A stretch of DNA of 6,604 nt from Bdellovibrionales bacterium (GCA_023250775.1 JAHFAA010000012.1:7033-13636), one strand, 5' to 3'. Numbered from the stretch's first letter, positions 1 to 6,604 are shown. Program-made: numbers and translations. The notes: generated from the sequence alone by a model not told the origin.

Positions 1-1321
1 CCGCCTGCACCATATGGGTGGTGGTTTTTGCTTCGGCCTTGCTTTTACTGAGCGTGAAGGTCATGGTCTGATCAACTTCGGTAAAAACCCAATGGGCCAA
101 TTCTTTGGCGGCATCAAGTTGCAGCTCCGGTGTCGATTCTTTTACAGAAGATCTGATGTTATCCACGGGAACAGGTGGTGGGCCTTCAATAATGCCGATC
201 AACTCCATTTTTTCTTGTTTGATCGGGAGAGTATTTAAAGCGACGGCGACAACTTTTCCGCCATAAGTGGCGTGCAGGAGTGAGGTGGCATTGCCAAAAA
301 AATCGGCCGACTTTGGGTAGGAAAAATCCACCAGCATACAATCGCGATCAGGATGACAGGCGAGAGGCATTTGGAAGAGATTGAATTGTTTATCTTCCTT
401 AGAGAACTCAAAGCCCCTGGTAAAGCCAGCGTGGGCTTGAAAAGTTTTGGGAGTGGCGGTCTCGACATTAAGTTCTGATTTGTTTTGAACTCCTTGGCGA
501 ACGTAATACACCACCACCTTGCCACTCAAGGGGGCCTTTAGCTCGTAGGAAGTCAGCTCGTCAGGAGCATAGAAAAATTGCATCGCCTGTGAGTTGGGGT
601 GAAATTCGCCTTTCAGCAGACTCATCAAATCCAGCGACAGCCAGGTGAAATGATCGCCGGTGGGGAGCATGGCATAGAGTGTGGCGGTGCCTTTGCTCAA
701 ACTCATCGCCGCTTTTATGGGCGCGCTTCGATCAAGCGTCACAGGAAGGTCGAAGCGCAGAGATTTTTTTTCAGGCGTGTAAAGACTCAACTTACCTTTA
801 TAGCTCGAAAGCAGGTAGGACTTTCCATTGAACTCAAAGGCCTGAAAGGAATCGGCCAAAACGGCGCTGCCGTCGGCGTTTTTGAGAGTTTCGCTGGCAG
901 ACCAATCTTTGGCCTGAGGCTGATCTCCCGGAATTTTTTTATAGGAAATTTTTTTCACCAATTCCTTATTGCTCAAGGGTGAATAAAAAACATCCATTGC
1001 ATTGGGAAGAATGGCGACGCCAAGATCTTTCGCGGCGACCTTTTCGCTGACAAAAGGAAAACCAAAACCATCACAGTACATCAGTCCGACTAAGGTCTGA
1101 TTGTTATACCAGTTAAAAGTAACCGAACCGCCATTCTCCTGCCGCAGCTTTTTAATTTCGTGATTGAAGTACAGATCATCACCGCAGCGATAAAAGAGAA
1201 ACATATTTTCCGCGTAAGGAATCATGGCAATGTTATTCATATCGCGCGCGCCAGCGGCCGCCAGCGCTTTTCCCATCATGAGAAAATAGAAAATCACAAA
1301 AACAAGGCGAGTTTTCTTCAT
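1..1321 (-). CDS. Exported protein of unknown function (3' end outside window)
   Basis: The minus strand is open from the ATG at 1321-1319 down to base 2 without a stop, giving 440 codons of a gene that runs off the left edge. The start is supported by a GGGGATGG purine stretch (1330-1323) just upstream and by a classic Sec signal peptide at the N-terminus: MKKTR, a hydrophobic core of about 12 residues, then KALAAAGA, with likely cleavage near residues 21-25. The mature part is hydrophilic, with alternating short hydrophobic stretches that suggest beta structure (for example residues 165-190). It has only four cysteines in the part seen (46, 83, 322, 328), compatible with disulfides in the periplasm. 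A proline-rich stretch (EGPPPVPVD, about 379-387) separates this part from a second segment that continues past the window. I recognise no family or catalytic motif. It is divergent from the flavoprotein gene, which also encodes an exported protein. Coding status is strong; function is unknown. Confidence 0.88.
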   Translation of the reverse strand, partial: MKKTRLVFVIFYFLMMGKALAAAGARDMNNIAMIPYAENMFLFYRCGDDLYFNHEIKKLRQENGGSVTFNWYNNQTLVGLMYCDGFGFPFVSEKVAAKDLGVAILPNAMDVFYSPLSNKELVKKISYKKIPGDQPQAKDWSASETLKNADGSAVLADSFQAFEFNGKSYLLSSYKGKLSLYTPEKKSLRFDLPVTLDRSAPIKAAMSLSKGTATLYAMLPTGDHFTWLSLDLMSLLKGEFHPNSQAMQFFYAPDELTSYELKAPLSGKVVVYYVRQGVQNKSELNVETATPKTFQAHAGFTRGFEFSKEDKQFNLFQMPLACHPDRDCMLVDFSYPKSADFFGNATSLLHATYGGKVVAVALNTLPIKQEKMELIGIIEGPPPVPVDNIRSSVKESTPELQLDAAKELAHWVFTEVDQTMTFTLSKSKAEAKTTTHMVQA

Positions 1322-1369
1322 ACCATCCCCAATTAAAAAATTTGAGAGAACTTAGCTGATTAGCGTCAA
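1319..1369 (-). promoter_or_regulatory. Candidate sigma70-like promoter and RBS of the exported protein gene
   Basis: On the minus strand, TTGACG (1369-1364, five of six matches to the -35 consensus) is followed after 18 bases by TCAAAT (1345-1340, four of six matches to the -10 consensus). Transcription would start near 1333, giving a leader of about a dozen bases that still includes the GGGGATGG ribosome-binding stretch at 1330-1323. The spacing to the ATG is short. The match was found by eye in AT-rich DNA, where chance matches are common, so it is only a candidate. Confidence 0.3.
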
Positions 1370-1521
1370 AATGGAATAGATAGGGTAATTTTTACGCCTG
1401 ATTTTTGCCAAAATTATCGTGTGATTTCAGTTGGTTATGTGTTGCTTTTGGGCCGTCGGACAAAAATAGTTAAATATTTTTTATGTTTACCCAAATTTTT
1501 ATTCGGGTAGAATTTCCGCAT
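1322..1521. other. AT-rich divergent intergenic region
   Basis: These 200 bases lie between two divergent starts and form the only sizeable non-coding stretch in the window. They contain the candidate promoter of the left gene and a hairpin just before the right gene. They also contain a small inverted repeat, TTTTG-C-CAAAA (1403-1413), placed where a regulator serving either gene could bind. For the right gene, TTGGGC (1448-1453) and TAAATA (1471-1476) with a 17-base spacer are the best promoter-like pair I found, but the match is weak. I see no tRNA, small ORF with a ribosome-binding site, or known riboswitch pattern. Confidence 0.6.
1488..1509 (+). promoter_or_regulatory. Small leader hairpin overlapping the likely RBS of the flavoprotein gene
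   Basis: TACCC (1488-1492) pairs with GGGTA (1505-1509). After one A/C mismatch, AAT (1494-1496) pairs with ATT (1501-1503), leaving a TTTT loop. The right arm holds the only Shine-Dalgarno-like bases (GGGTAG, 1505-1510) before the ATG at 1522. Folding would therefore hide the ribosome-binding site. The stem is short and AT-rich inside, so it may be chance; no ligand or regulator is implied. Confidence 0.3.
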
Positions 1522-3237
1522 ATGAAAAATACAAAACAAATTCGACTTAGTGTTGTTGCATTCCTTTTTCTTCTCAGCGCAAGCGCTTGGGCCGCTGACT
1601 ACAAGATCACCATTAGGGGAGGCGACGATCTCACGTTCTCGCCCAAACCTGATATGAGCAAACCGCCCATCGTCGAAAAAACAAAGTATGATGTGGTGGT
1701 GGTCGGTGCCGGTCTCGGTGGATTGTCCTCCGCTGTTTACTTGAGTGATGCCGGGAAAAAAGTCTTGATGCTTGAAAAAGAAGCGCACTTAGGTGGCCTT
1801 GCCGCCGGTGATGTCGACAGACATGGCATTCGCTATAATCGCGGTGCTGCCTACTGGGCCGATGCTTTTGATGAGGAACAGAAAATTCTCGATCACATTG
1901 GCTTGGGTGATTATAAGAAGCAATATCCGATTCCTGCACCGACTGATAGCTATCTTTGGAAAGGTAAGCTGTATGAAGAATTCTGGGAAGCGCCAGTCAT
2001 TAGCGAAATGCCCGCCAGCTTTGCCCTTTTTAGGCATGAGCTTGAGATGGAAGATAAAGACGGGTTAATTCCCGTGCAGCCGATAGAAGAGGGAAAGAAT
2101 ATGGCCCTCGACCAACTCTCAACCGCCGATTGGTTAAAGAGTCTTCCTGAACGCATGGCCGCTCGCAAGGATGAAGAGTCCAAAAAAATCTACGACAATT
2201 TTAAAAAAGATAAGCGCATCGATCCCGCCAATCCGATGAAAGATGTCTATGGATTGGTTGAACTGTATACACGTTCTGCTCTTGGGGGATTGCCTGATCA
2301 AGTTTCCGCCATGGCCTTTGCCAACTTTTATATTGCGGAATTCATCACTCGCTATACCAGCCCCAATGGAACCGGTGAGGCCTCGGCGAAGATGGTGAAG
2401 ATGCTGAAGGCCCGTGCAAAATTAGTGCAAATTAAAACCGAATCGACCGTTACAAAAATTGTGAATGAGAAAGATGATACTCGTGTGCAGTACACTCATG
2501 CCGGCAAACTCTACGAGGTGAAGGCGGGACGTGTGGTGTTTGCCGCCCAACTAAGATTTGCCCCAAAAATTATTGAAGGGCTGACAGAAAAATCGCCAGA
2601 ACAGGCCAAGTTCATGAATAGCTTGCAATATTCTCACTGTTTCGTTCATGTGGTGAGAGTGAAAGGGCATCCTTACCGCGCCAGCTATGATACCTGGGTG
2701 CGCGCTGATGATTCCAAGACAACTGATTTTACCGATTTTATTTTGGGCCGCTGGATGGACCCAAAAATTAAGGCCTATGAGGGAATGCGTGATTTCAAAA
2801 AGAATCCGAAAGATAATTATGGCATCTTCACCATCTATCACAACTTCCAGCATCCTGATGAATGGATGCAAGATCGCGCCAACGTTATTCCACAGGACCA
2901 CTTTAACTCGGCGGTGAAGATCGCCGTGGATGGCCTGATTAAAAATCTCGATCCTCTGCTAAAAGAAAAGTGGGGCACGAAACTGGAAGTGGAATCTGTG
3001 GAAACCAACCGCTGGCCTTATGCTCTGATGGTGGTTCGCCCAGGACACTTTTCAAAGCTTTCCAAAATTATGCGTCAACCTTTCGGGCATGTCTTTTTTG
3101 CCAATAATAACTTAGGCACTCCCGCGGTTGAGGAAGCGCTCTTTCGCGGACACTGTGCCGCCAATAACGTGCTAAAGAGCATGGATGCCGGCTTCAAGCA
3201 GGAAGAGTGGTCTCGCTGTCCGCTGGCAACACCTTAA
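1522..3237 (+). CDS. Exported FAD-dependent oxidoreductase (amine oxidase / phytoene desaturase-like)
   Basis: This is a complete 571-residue flavoprotein. I chose the ATG at 1522 rather than the in-frame ATG at 1483 because it places a clean Sec signal peptide at the N-terminus: MKNTKQIR, a hydrophobic core, then SASAWA-ADYK, with cleavage likely after residue 24. Residues 57-85 form the FAD-binding Rossmann beta-alpha-beta unit, with GAGLGG (62-67) and Glu85 closing strand 2, followed by the usual HLGG (89-92). RYTSPNGTG (277-285) and VVFAAQLRFAP (338-348) sit where amine oxidase/phytoene desaturase relatives carry their substrate-domain entry and second FAD-contact segment. The C-terminus (about 521-551, FGHVFFANNNLG then EEALFRGHCAANN) matches the closing FAD-binding segment, but Asn replaces the usual acidic or Gly-Asp/Glu pattern. 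The order of parts recalls spermidine dehydrogenase, though the substrate cannot be read from sequence. It probably acts in the periplasm. The fold is secure; the reaction is unknown. Confidence 0.93.
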   Translation: MKNTKQIRLSVVAFLFLLSASAWAADYKITIRGGDDLTFSPKPDMSKPPIVEKTKYDVVVVGAGLGGLSSAVYLSDAGKKVLMLEKEAHLGGLAAGDVDRHGIRYNRGAAYWADAFDEEQKILDHIGLGDYKKQYPIPAPTDSYLWKGKLYEEFWEAPVISEMPASFALFRHELEMEDKDGLIPVQPIEEGKNMALDQLSTADWLKSLPERMAARKDEESKKIYDNFKKDKRIDPANPMKDVYGLVELYTRSALGGLPDQVSAMAFANFYIAEFITRYTSPNGTGEASAKMVKMLKARAKLVQIKTESTVTKIVNEKDDTRVQYTHAGKLYEVKAGRVVFAAQLRFAPKIIEGLTEKSPEQAKFMNSLQYSHCFVHVVRVKGHPYRASYDTWVRADDSKTTDFTDFILGRWMDPKIKAYEGMRDFKKNPKDNYGIFTIYHNFQHPDEWMQDRANVIPQDHFNSAVKIAVDGLIKNLDPLLKEKWGTKLEVESVETNRWPYALMVVRPGHFSKLSKIMRQPFGHVFFANNNLGTPAVEEALFRGHCAANNVLKSMDAGFKQEEWSRCPLATP

Positions 3238-3238
3238 T

Positions 3239-4864
3239 TTATTTTTTAATTTTGGCGAGATACTCAGGGTAATTACCTTCGTAGATGGTAATGGCCTTGT
3301 TACTGACTTCGAAAACGCGCGTGCTAATTTCTTTTAAAAAATATCGATCGTGACTTACAAAGAGAATCGTTCCTTGATAGCGCTTTAAGGCATCGAGCAG
3401 AACTTCGCGTGATTTGATATCGAGATGGTTGGTAGGTTCATCGAGCAGGAGAAGATTGTGGGGAATGGTTAGCAGGTAGGACAGAACCAGGCGCGCTTTT
3501 TCGCCGCCTGAAAGATGTTTCACCTTTTTAAAAACGTCATCACCTTTGAAGAGGAATGCCGCCAAGAGATTGCGCACAAAACCATCCGAGGCGCGTGGGA
3601 TTTTTCCTTGAACTTCTTCGAAGACGGTCATGTCAGGGTGAAGATTTTCCAGAACAAATTGGCCAAAATAACCCATGTTGATCGAAGGCCCAATCGCCAC
3701 TGAGCCGGTGGTGGCCTCAGTTTTTCCGGCAATGACTTTGAGTAAGGTCGATTTTCCAGCGCCGTTGATTCCCACCACGGCAATTTTCTGCTGGCGCGCT
3801 ACCATCCCATTTAAACCTTGAAAAATTAACTTCGGCTTACCTTCAGAGTCGGCATAGCTTTTTCCCAGATTTTGAAAGGTGATAACATCGTTTCCACCAC
3901 GGGGAAGCTCGGGCAGCATGACTTCCATTTCCTCTTCATCGGCCTCGAGGGTAATTTGATCAATCTTTTCTAATTTTTTGACCCGACTTTGCACCTGGGC
4001 GGCATGGGAGGCACGTGCCTTAAAACGCGCGATAAACTCTTCTTCTTTTTTCAGCATCGCCTGCTGACGGCCGTGGCTGGCCTCGTTTTGTTGCTTTCTA
4101 ATATCTTTTTCACGCAGATAAAAATCGTAGTTGCCGGTATAGACCGTGACTTTTTCTTGGGCCACTTCCACGATTTTGTTAACAATGTTGTTCATGAACA
4201 CGCGATCGTGGGTGGTCAGCAGGATGGCGCCTTTAAAAGTCTTAAGCCATTGCTCGAGCCACAAAATAGTTTCCATGTCGAGGTAGTTGGTGGGCTCGTC
4301 CATCAAAATAATATCGGGCATAACGATCAGTGCGCGCGCCAGAGCGATCCGCATCTTTTGTCCGCCAGAAAAATCTTCCACCGGGCGGTGATGATCAATG
4401 GGCGCAATTCCTAGGCCCGTGAGAATTTCTTCCGCACGCGCCTCAATATCGTAGCCACCCATCTTTTCAAAATCGTGCTGGAGGTCGCCTAATTTATTTA
4501 AGGTATTTTCCATTTCTGAGTCGGAAAGAGTGGTGCTGGGATCTTCGAGCTTTTTTTCCAGGGCACGCATGTCCTGGTTCACTTTGGCCAAAATTTGGTG
4601 ACCGCTGACGACTTCTTCGATCGCCTGTCGGCCTTTCATTTCCCCAACATTCTGGGAAAAGTAGGAGAGAGTCATTTGGTTTTGAAGGCTGATGGAGCCG
4701 GTGTCGGGGCGTTCCTCGCCGATGATTAGACGAAGCAGCGTGGTCTTGCCTGAGCCGTTGGGGCCGACGAGACCGACCTTTTCGCCTGCGAAAACTTCGA
4801 AACTGGCGTCGCGATAAAGCGGTTGTCCATTGATTAATTTCGTGACATTACTTATGTGAAGCAT
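3239..4864 (-). CDS. ABC-F family ATPase (ribosome-associated, Uup/YbiT/EttA type)
   Basis: This is a complete 541-residue protein with two ABC ATPase domains in tandem and no membrane segments, which is the ABC-F layout. Domain 1 has Walker A GPNGSGKTT (34-42), Q-loop Gln71, signature FSGGQK (165-170), Walker B IILMDE (185-190, catalytic Glu190) and switch His219. Domain 2 has GINGAGKST (365-373), Gln402, LSGGEK (451-456), LLLLDE (471-476, Glu476) and His505. All catalytic residues are present at both sites. The charged linker (about 245-325), rich in Lys, Arg and Gln, with FKARASHAAQVQSRVKKLEK, corresponds to the interdomain linker that reaches toward the peptidyl-transferase centre in ABC-F proteins. 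The length is near that of E. coli YbiT (about 530 residues). The family binds the ribosomal E site and tunes translation, and some members give antibiotic resistance; nothing here marks this one as a resistance factor. The ATG at 4864-4862 has no clear Shine-Dalgarno sequence. Subfamily assignment is uncertain. Confidence 0.96.
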   Translation of the reverse strand: MLHISNVTKLINGQPLYRDASFEVFAGEKVGLVGPNGSGKTTLLRLIIGEERPDTGSISLQNQMTLSYFSQNVGEMKGRQAIEEVVSGHQILAKVNQDMRALEKKLEDPSTTLSDSEMENTLNKLGDLQHDFEKMGGYDIEARAEEILTGLGIAPIDHHRPVEDFSGGQKMRIALARALIVMPDIILMDEPTNYLDMETILWLEQWLKTFKGAILLTTHDRVFMNNIVNKIVEVAQEKVTVYTGNYDFYLREKDIRKQQNEASHGRQQAMLKKEEEFIARFKARASHAAQVQSRVKKLEKIDQITLEADEEEMEVMLPELPRGGNDVITFQNLGKSYADSEGKPKLIFQGLNGMVARQQKIAVVGINGAGKSTLLKVIAGKTEATTGSVAIGPSINMGYFGQFVLENLHPDMTVFEEVQGKIPRASDGFVRNLLAAFLFKGDDVFKKVKHLSGGEKARLVLSYLLTIPHNLLLLDEPTNHLDIKSREVLLDALKRYQGTILFVSHDRYFLKEISTRVFEVSNKAITIYEGNYPEYLAKIKK

Positions 4865-4885
4865 AACTGCTGAGATTAATGAATG
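4830..4885 (+). promoter_or_regulatory. Candidate promoter and RBS of the helicase gene, inside the ABC-F coding start
   Basis: TTGATT (4830-4835) and TATGTG (4853-4858) are separated by 17 bases and would start transcription near 4865, giving an 18-base leader. The -10 match is weak (three of six). The purine-rich TGAGA (4871-4875), seven bases before the ATG at 4883, is the best ribosome-binding candidate. With only 18 bases between the two starts, the true promoter must lie in ABC-F coding DNA whether or not this pair is the right one. Confidence 0.22.
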
Positions 4886-4901
4886 AAAACGAATGTGTCA
4901 G
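4862..4901 (-). promoter_or_regulatory. Candidate promoter of the ABC-F gene, implying an almost leaderless transcript
   Basis: On the minus strand, CTGACA (4901-4896, five of six matches to the -35 consensus) is followed after 17 bases by TAATCT (4878-4873, a weak -10 match that keeps the first TA and the final T). Transcription would start about two bases before the ATG at 4864. This agrees with the absence of a Shine-Dalgarno sequence there. The -35 element lies inside the first codons of the divergent helicase gene. Found by eye, so tentative. Confidence 0.25.
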
Positions 4902-6604
4902 GCCCCAATCTTCCCAATTTACCTATAGATTCTTATTTAGAAGAAATAATTCGACAGTTTTGGTTGAGGAAGCAATTAGTTTTAGAGGCCCCTCCTGGCG
5001 CAGGAAAGACCACGCGTCTGCCCTTGGCGCTTCTTTTTTCCTCAACTTTTCCGGAAGCTCATGAAATTTATGTCTTAGTTCCCCGTCGCCCGGCGGCCAA
5101 GCTAGCGGCCAGTCAGGCGGCGCGTTTGATTGGAGAGCGAGTAGGCGAAACAGTTGGTTATCAATTTCGTTTTGAAAAATGTGGCGGGGCGAAGACCAGA
5201 ATTTGGTATCTGACGGAAGGGACTTTCCTGCGCAAATTCATGGCCGATCCTGACTTAAAAAATGTTGCCGCGGTGATTGTGGATGAATTTCATGAACGTC
5301 ATCTGCAAGGTGATGTGGCGCTGGCGCTCATAAAAAATTTAAGACAATCCAGGCCTTCGCTTCTCCTTGGCGTGATGTCGGCGACCATCGATGCCAAGGC
5401 CCTCGTCAATTATTTGGGCCCTGAGTTCACGGCCCATCTTCAAATTCCCGAAGCGCCCCATGCCCTCGAGATTCGTTATCAGGCCCCGAGGCCCCATGAA
5501 AATTTGAGCAATCAACTTGTGCGGGCGCTGGAAATAGTTTGGAACGAGGCGAGCGGAGACATTTTAGTTTTTTTACCCGGCATGCGCGAAATTCGCCAGG
5601 CGGAAGAGGCCTTGCTGGCCCACCCGATTTTAAAGCAGGCCATGATCATGAAGCTGCATGGTGAGTTAAGCACTGAGGAGCAAGAACGGGCGCTTCATCA
5701 TCATGAACAGGGACAAACGAAAATTATTCTTTCCACTAATATTGCTGAATCGTCAGTGACCATCAGCGGCGTGCGGGTGGTGGTGGACTGCGGCCTTCAT
5801 CGCCTCGCCCTTCATTCGCCATGGAGTGGCGTTCAGGCGCTGCACACCAAGGCGATCCCTAAAAGTTCGGCCATCCAGCGTGCTGGCCGTGCCGCTCGCG
5901 AAGGAAAAGGTCTGGCGCTGCGACTTTATTCTGAGCACGACTACAACACGCGTCCGGAGCAGGCCACGGCCGAAATTCGTCGGCAGGATTTAAGCGAATT
6001 ACTCTTGCAGTTATTGGCCTTAAAGGAAATTGATCTTAAAAATTTTCCATGGTTTGAAACTCCTCCCAAGGACAGCATCGATGGTGCGAGAGAACTTCTG
6101 TTCAATCTGGGAGCGCTGGAAAATCCCGCGGCCCTCAAGCTCACACCCATCGGCGAGCAAATGGTGAAGGTGCGTGCTCATCCCCGTTTTGCCAAATTAA
6201 TGATCGAGGCCGAGACGCGCAAAATTACCTATGTCGCTGCCTTGGCCGCAGCCGTCATCAATGAATCCCAATTCTCTTCTCCCGATCTGCTGGAAACACT
6301 CACAGAATTATTGGCCCTGCCTAAATTACCTTTCAATGTGAAACGCAATATGCAGTCCTTGTTGCAAAAGGAAATCCCAAGAGACGTTTCAGAAGATTGG
6401 AAAAATAGATTGGGCGAGGCCCTCTTCATGGCCTTTCCCGATAGAGTTTTTAAATTAAACGAGCGCGGGATGGCGCAGCTTTATACCGGTGATGTGGCGC
6501 GAATCGACCGTGAGTATTCCTGCATGGAAAAAAGGAGTCTTGGTCTCGCCCTGGGAGTGGAAGAATTTAATCGAGCAGGTCGTGATTTAGAAATCACGGC
6601 ATTC
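4883..6604 (+). CDS. hrpB: ATP-dependent helicase, HrpB type (3' end outside window)
   Basis: The frame from ATG 4883 is open to the last base, giving 574 codons of a family usually about 800 or more residues long; the rest of the C-terminal domain lies beyond the window. DEAH-helicase motifs appear in order: Walker A APPGAGKTT (36-44), VPRRPAA (66-72), TEG (111-113), motif II DEFH (134-137), SAT (166-168), FLPG (230-233), STNIAESS (284-291) and QRAGRAAR (332-339). Phe in place of Ala in the DEAH box, and the LPI..L start (13-19) close to the Walker A motif, are hallmarks of HrpB rather than HrpA. The winged-helix and ratchet region follows motif VI, and FPDRV (518-522) begins the HrpB-specific C-terminal part. 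The nearby ATG at 4879 is in another frame and gives no helicase similarity. Motif VI has Ala where QRxGRxGR normally has its last Gly. HrpB is an NTP-dependent nucleic-acid helicase whose cellular role is poorly defined. It is head-to-head with the ABC-F gene. Confidence 0.95.
   Translation, partial: MKTNVSGPNLPNLPIDSYLEEIIRQFWLRKQLVLEAPPGAGKTTRLPLALLFSSTFPEAHEIYVLVPRRPAAKLAASQAARLIGERVGETVGYQFRFEKCGGAKTRIWYLTEGTFLRKFMADPDLKNVAAVIVDEFHERHLQGDVALALIKNLRQSRPSLLLGVMSATIDAKALVNYLGPEFTAHLQIPEAPHALEIRYQAPRPHENLSNQLVRALEIVWNEASGDILVFLPGMREIRQAEEALLAHPILKQAMIMKLHGELSTEEQERALHHHEQGQTKIILSTNIAESSVTISGVRVVVDCGLHRLALHSPWSGVQALHTKAIPKSSAIQRAGRAAREGKGLALRLYSEHDYNTRPEQATAEIRRQDLSELLLQLLALKEIDLKNFPWFETPPKDSIDGARELLFNLGALENPAALKLTPIGEQMVKVRAHPRFAKLMIEAETRKITYVAALAAAVINESQFSSPDLLETLTELLALPKLPFNVKRNMQSLLQKEIPRDVSEDWKNRLGEALFMAFPDRVFKLNERGMAQLYTGDVARIDREYSCMEKRSLGLALGVEEFNRAGRDLEITAF

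Noticed and set aside
599..982. Plus-strand frame of 127 codons opposite the exported protein gene
   Set aside because: The opposite strand is open for 440 codons with a signal peptide. This frame has unusual composition and no plausible start context, so it is a shadow.
1246..1267. GC-rich patch with a CCAGCG direct repeat and a GCGGCCGC palindrome
   Set aside because: It encodes the alanine-rich end of the signal peptide (KALAAAGAR), which explains the composition.
1483..1521. Upstream in-frame ATG that would extend the flavoprotein by 13 residues
   Set aside because: It has no ribosome-binding site, and it would add residues ahead of an otherwise standard signal peptide. The start at 1522 fits better.
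3272..3292. Inverted repeat ATTACC...GGTAAT as a terminator for the flavoprotein gene
   Set aside because: The six-base stem is AT-rich, has a nine-base loop and is not followed by a T run. It lies in ABC-F coding DNA and is probably chance.
3989..4414. Plus-strand frame of 141 codons opposite the ABC-F gene
   Set aside because: It lies fully inside a confidently identified ABC-F coding sequence and shows no recognisable domain.
4879..5064. Short plus-strand frame starting at the ATG four bases before the helicase start
   Set aside because: It overlaps the helicase in another frame, and its translation resembles nothing, while the 4883 frame carries every helicase motif.
1..6604. Mobile element, phage, CRISPR or defence island
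   Set aside because: I saw no transposase, integrase, terminal repeats, regular repeat-spacer pattern or tRNA. All four genes look like ordinary chromosomal genes with similar base use.

Overview
The window holds four protein genes, two of them cut by its edges, and almost no non-coding DNA. It looks like a chromosomal stretch from a Gram-negative bacterium of moderate GC content. Two of the four products carry Sec-type signal peptides, and one gene is an HrpB-type DEAH helicase, a family typical of Proteobacteria and their relatives. The overall style resembles Bdellovibrionota or other former delta-proteobacteria. That placement is an impression from gene content and protein composition, not something a marker gene here proves.

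Layout, left to right. (1) Bases 1-1321, minus strand: a long open frame of 440 codons with no stop before the window edge, starting with a clear signal peptide. It encodes an exported protein of a family I do not recognise. (2) Bases 1322-1521: a 200-base AT-rich divergent intergenic region. It must hold the promoter of gene 1 and probably that of gene 2, and it includes a small hairpin that overlaps the only Shine-Dalgarno-like bases of gene 2. (3) Bases 1522-3237, plus strand: an exported FAD-dependent oxidoreductase with the amine oxidase / phytoene desaturase / spermidine dehydrogenase type of layout. (4) Bases 3239-4864, minus strand: a complete ABC-F protein with two intact ATPase domains. 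Its stop lies one base from the stop of gene 3. (5) Bases 4865-4882: an 18-base gap between two divergent starts. (6) Bases 4883-6604, plus strand: the first 574 codons of an HrpB-type ATP-dependent helicase, still open at the right edge.

The left half (genes 1 and 2) concerns the cell envelope or periplasm. The right half (ABC-F and HrpB) concerns the ribosome or RNA. Strands alternate (-, +, -, +), so no two genes in the window form an operon, and any functional link is by proximity only. I see no rRNA, tRNA, CRISPR array, insertion sequence, phage gene or attachment site. I found no convincing evidence of a new multi-gene system. The best items for follow-up are the unrecognised exported protein, the apparently Sec-exported flavoprotein with an atypical FAD-binding C-terminal motif, and the very tight packing around the ABC-F gene.
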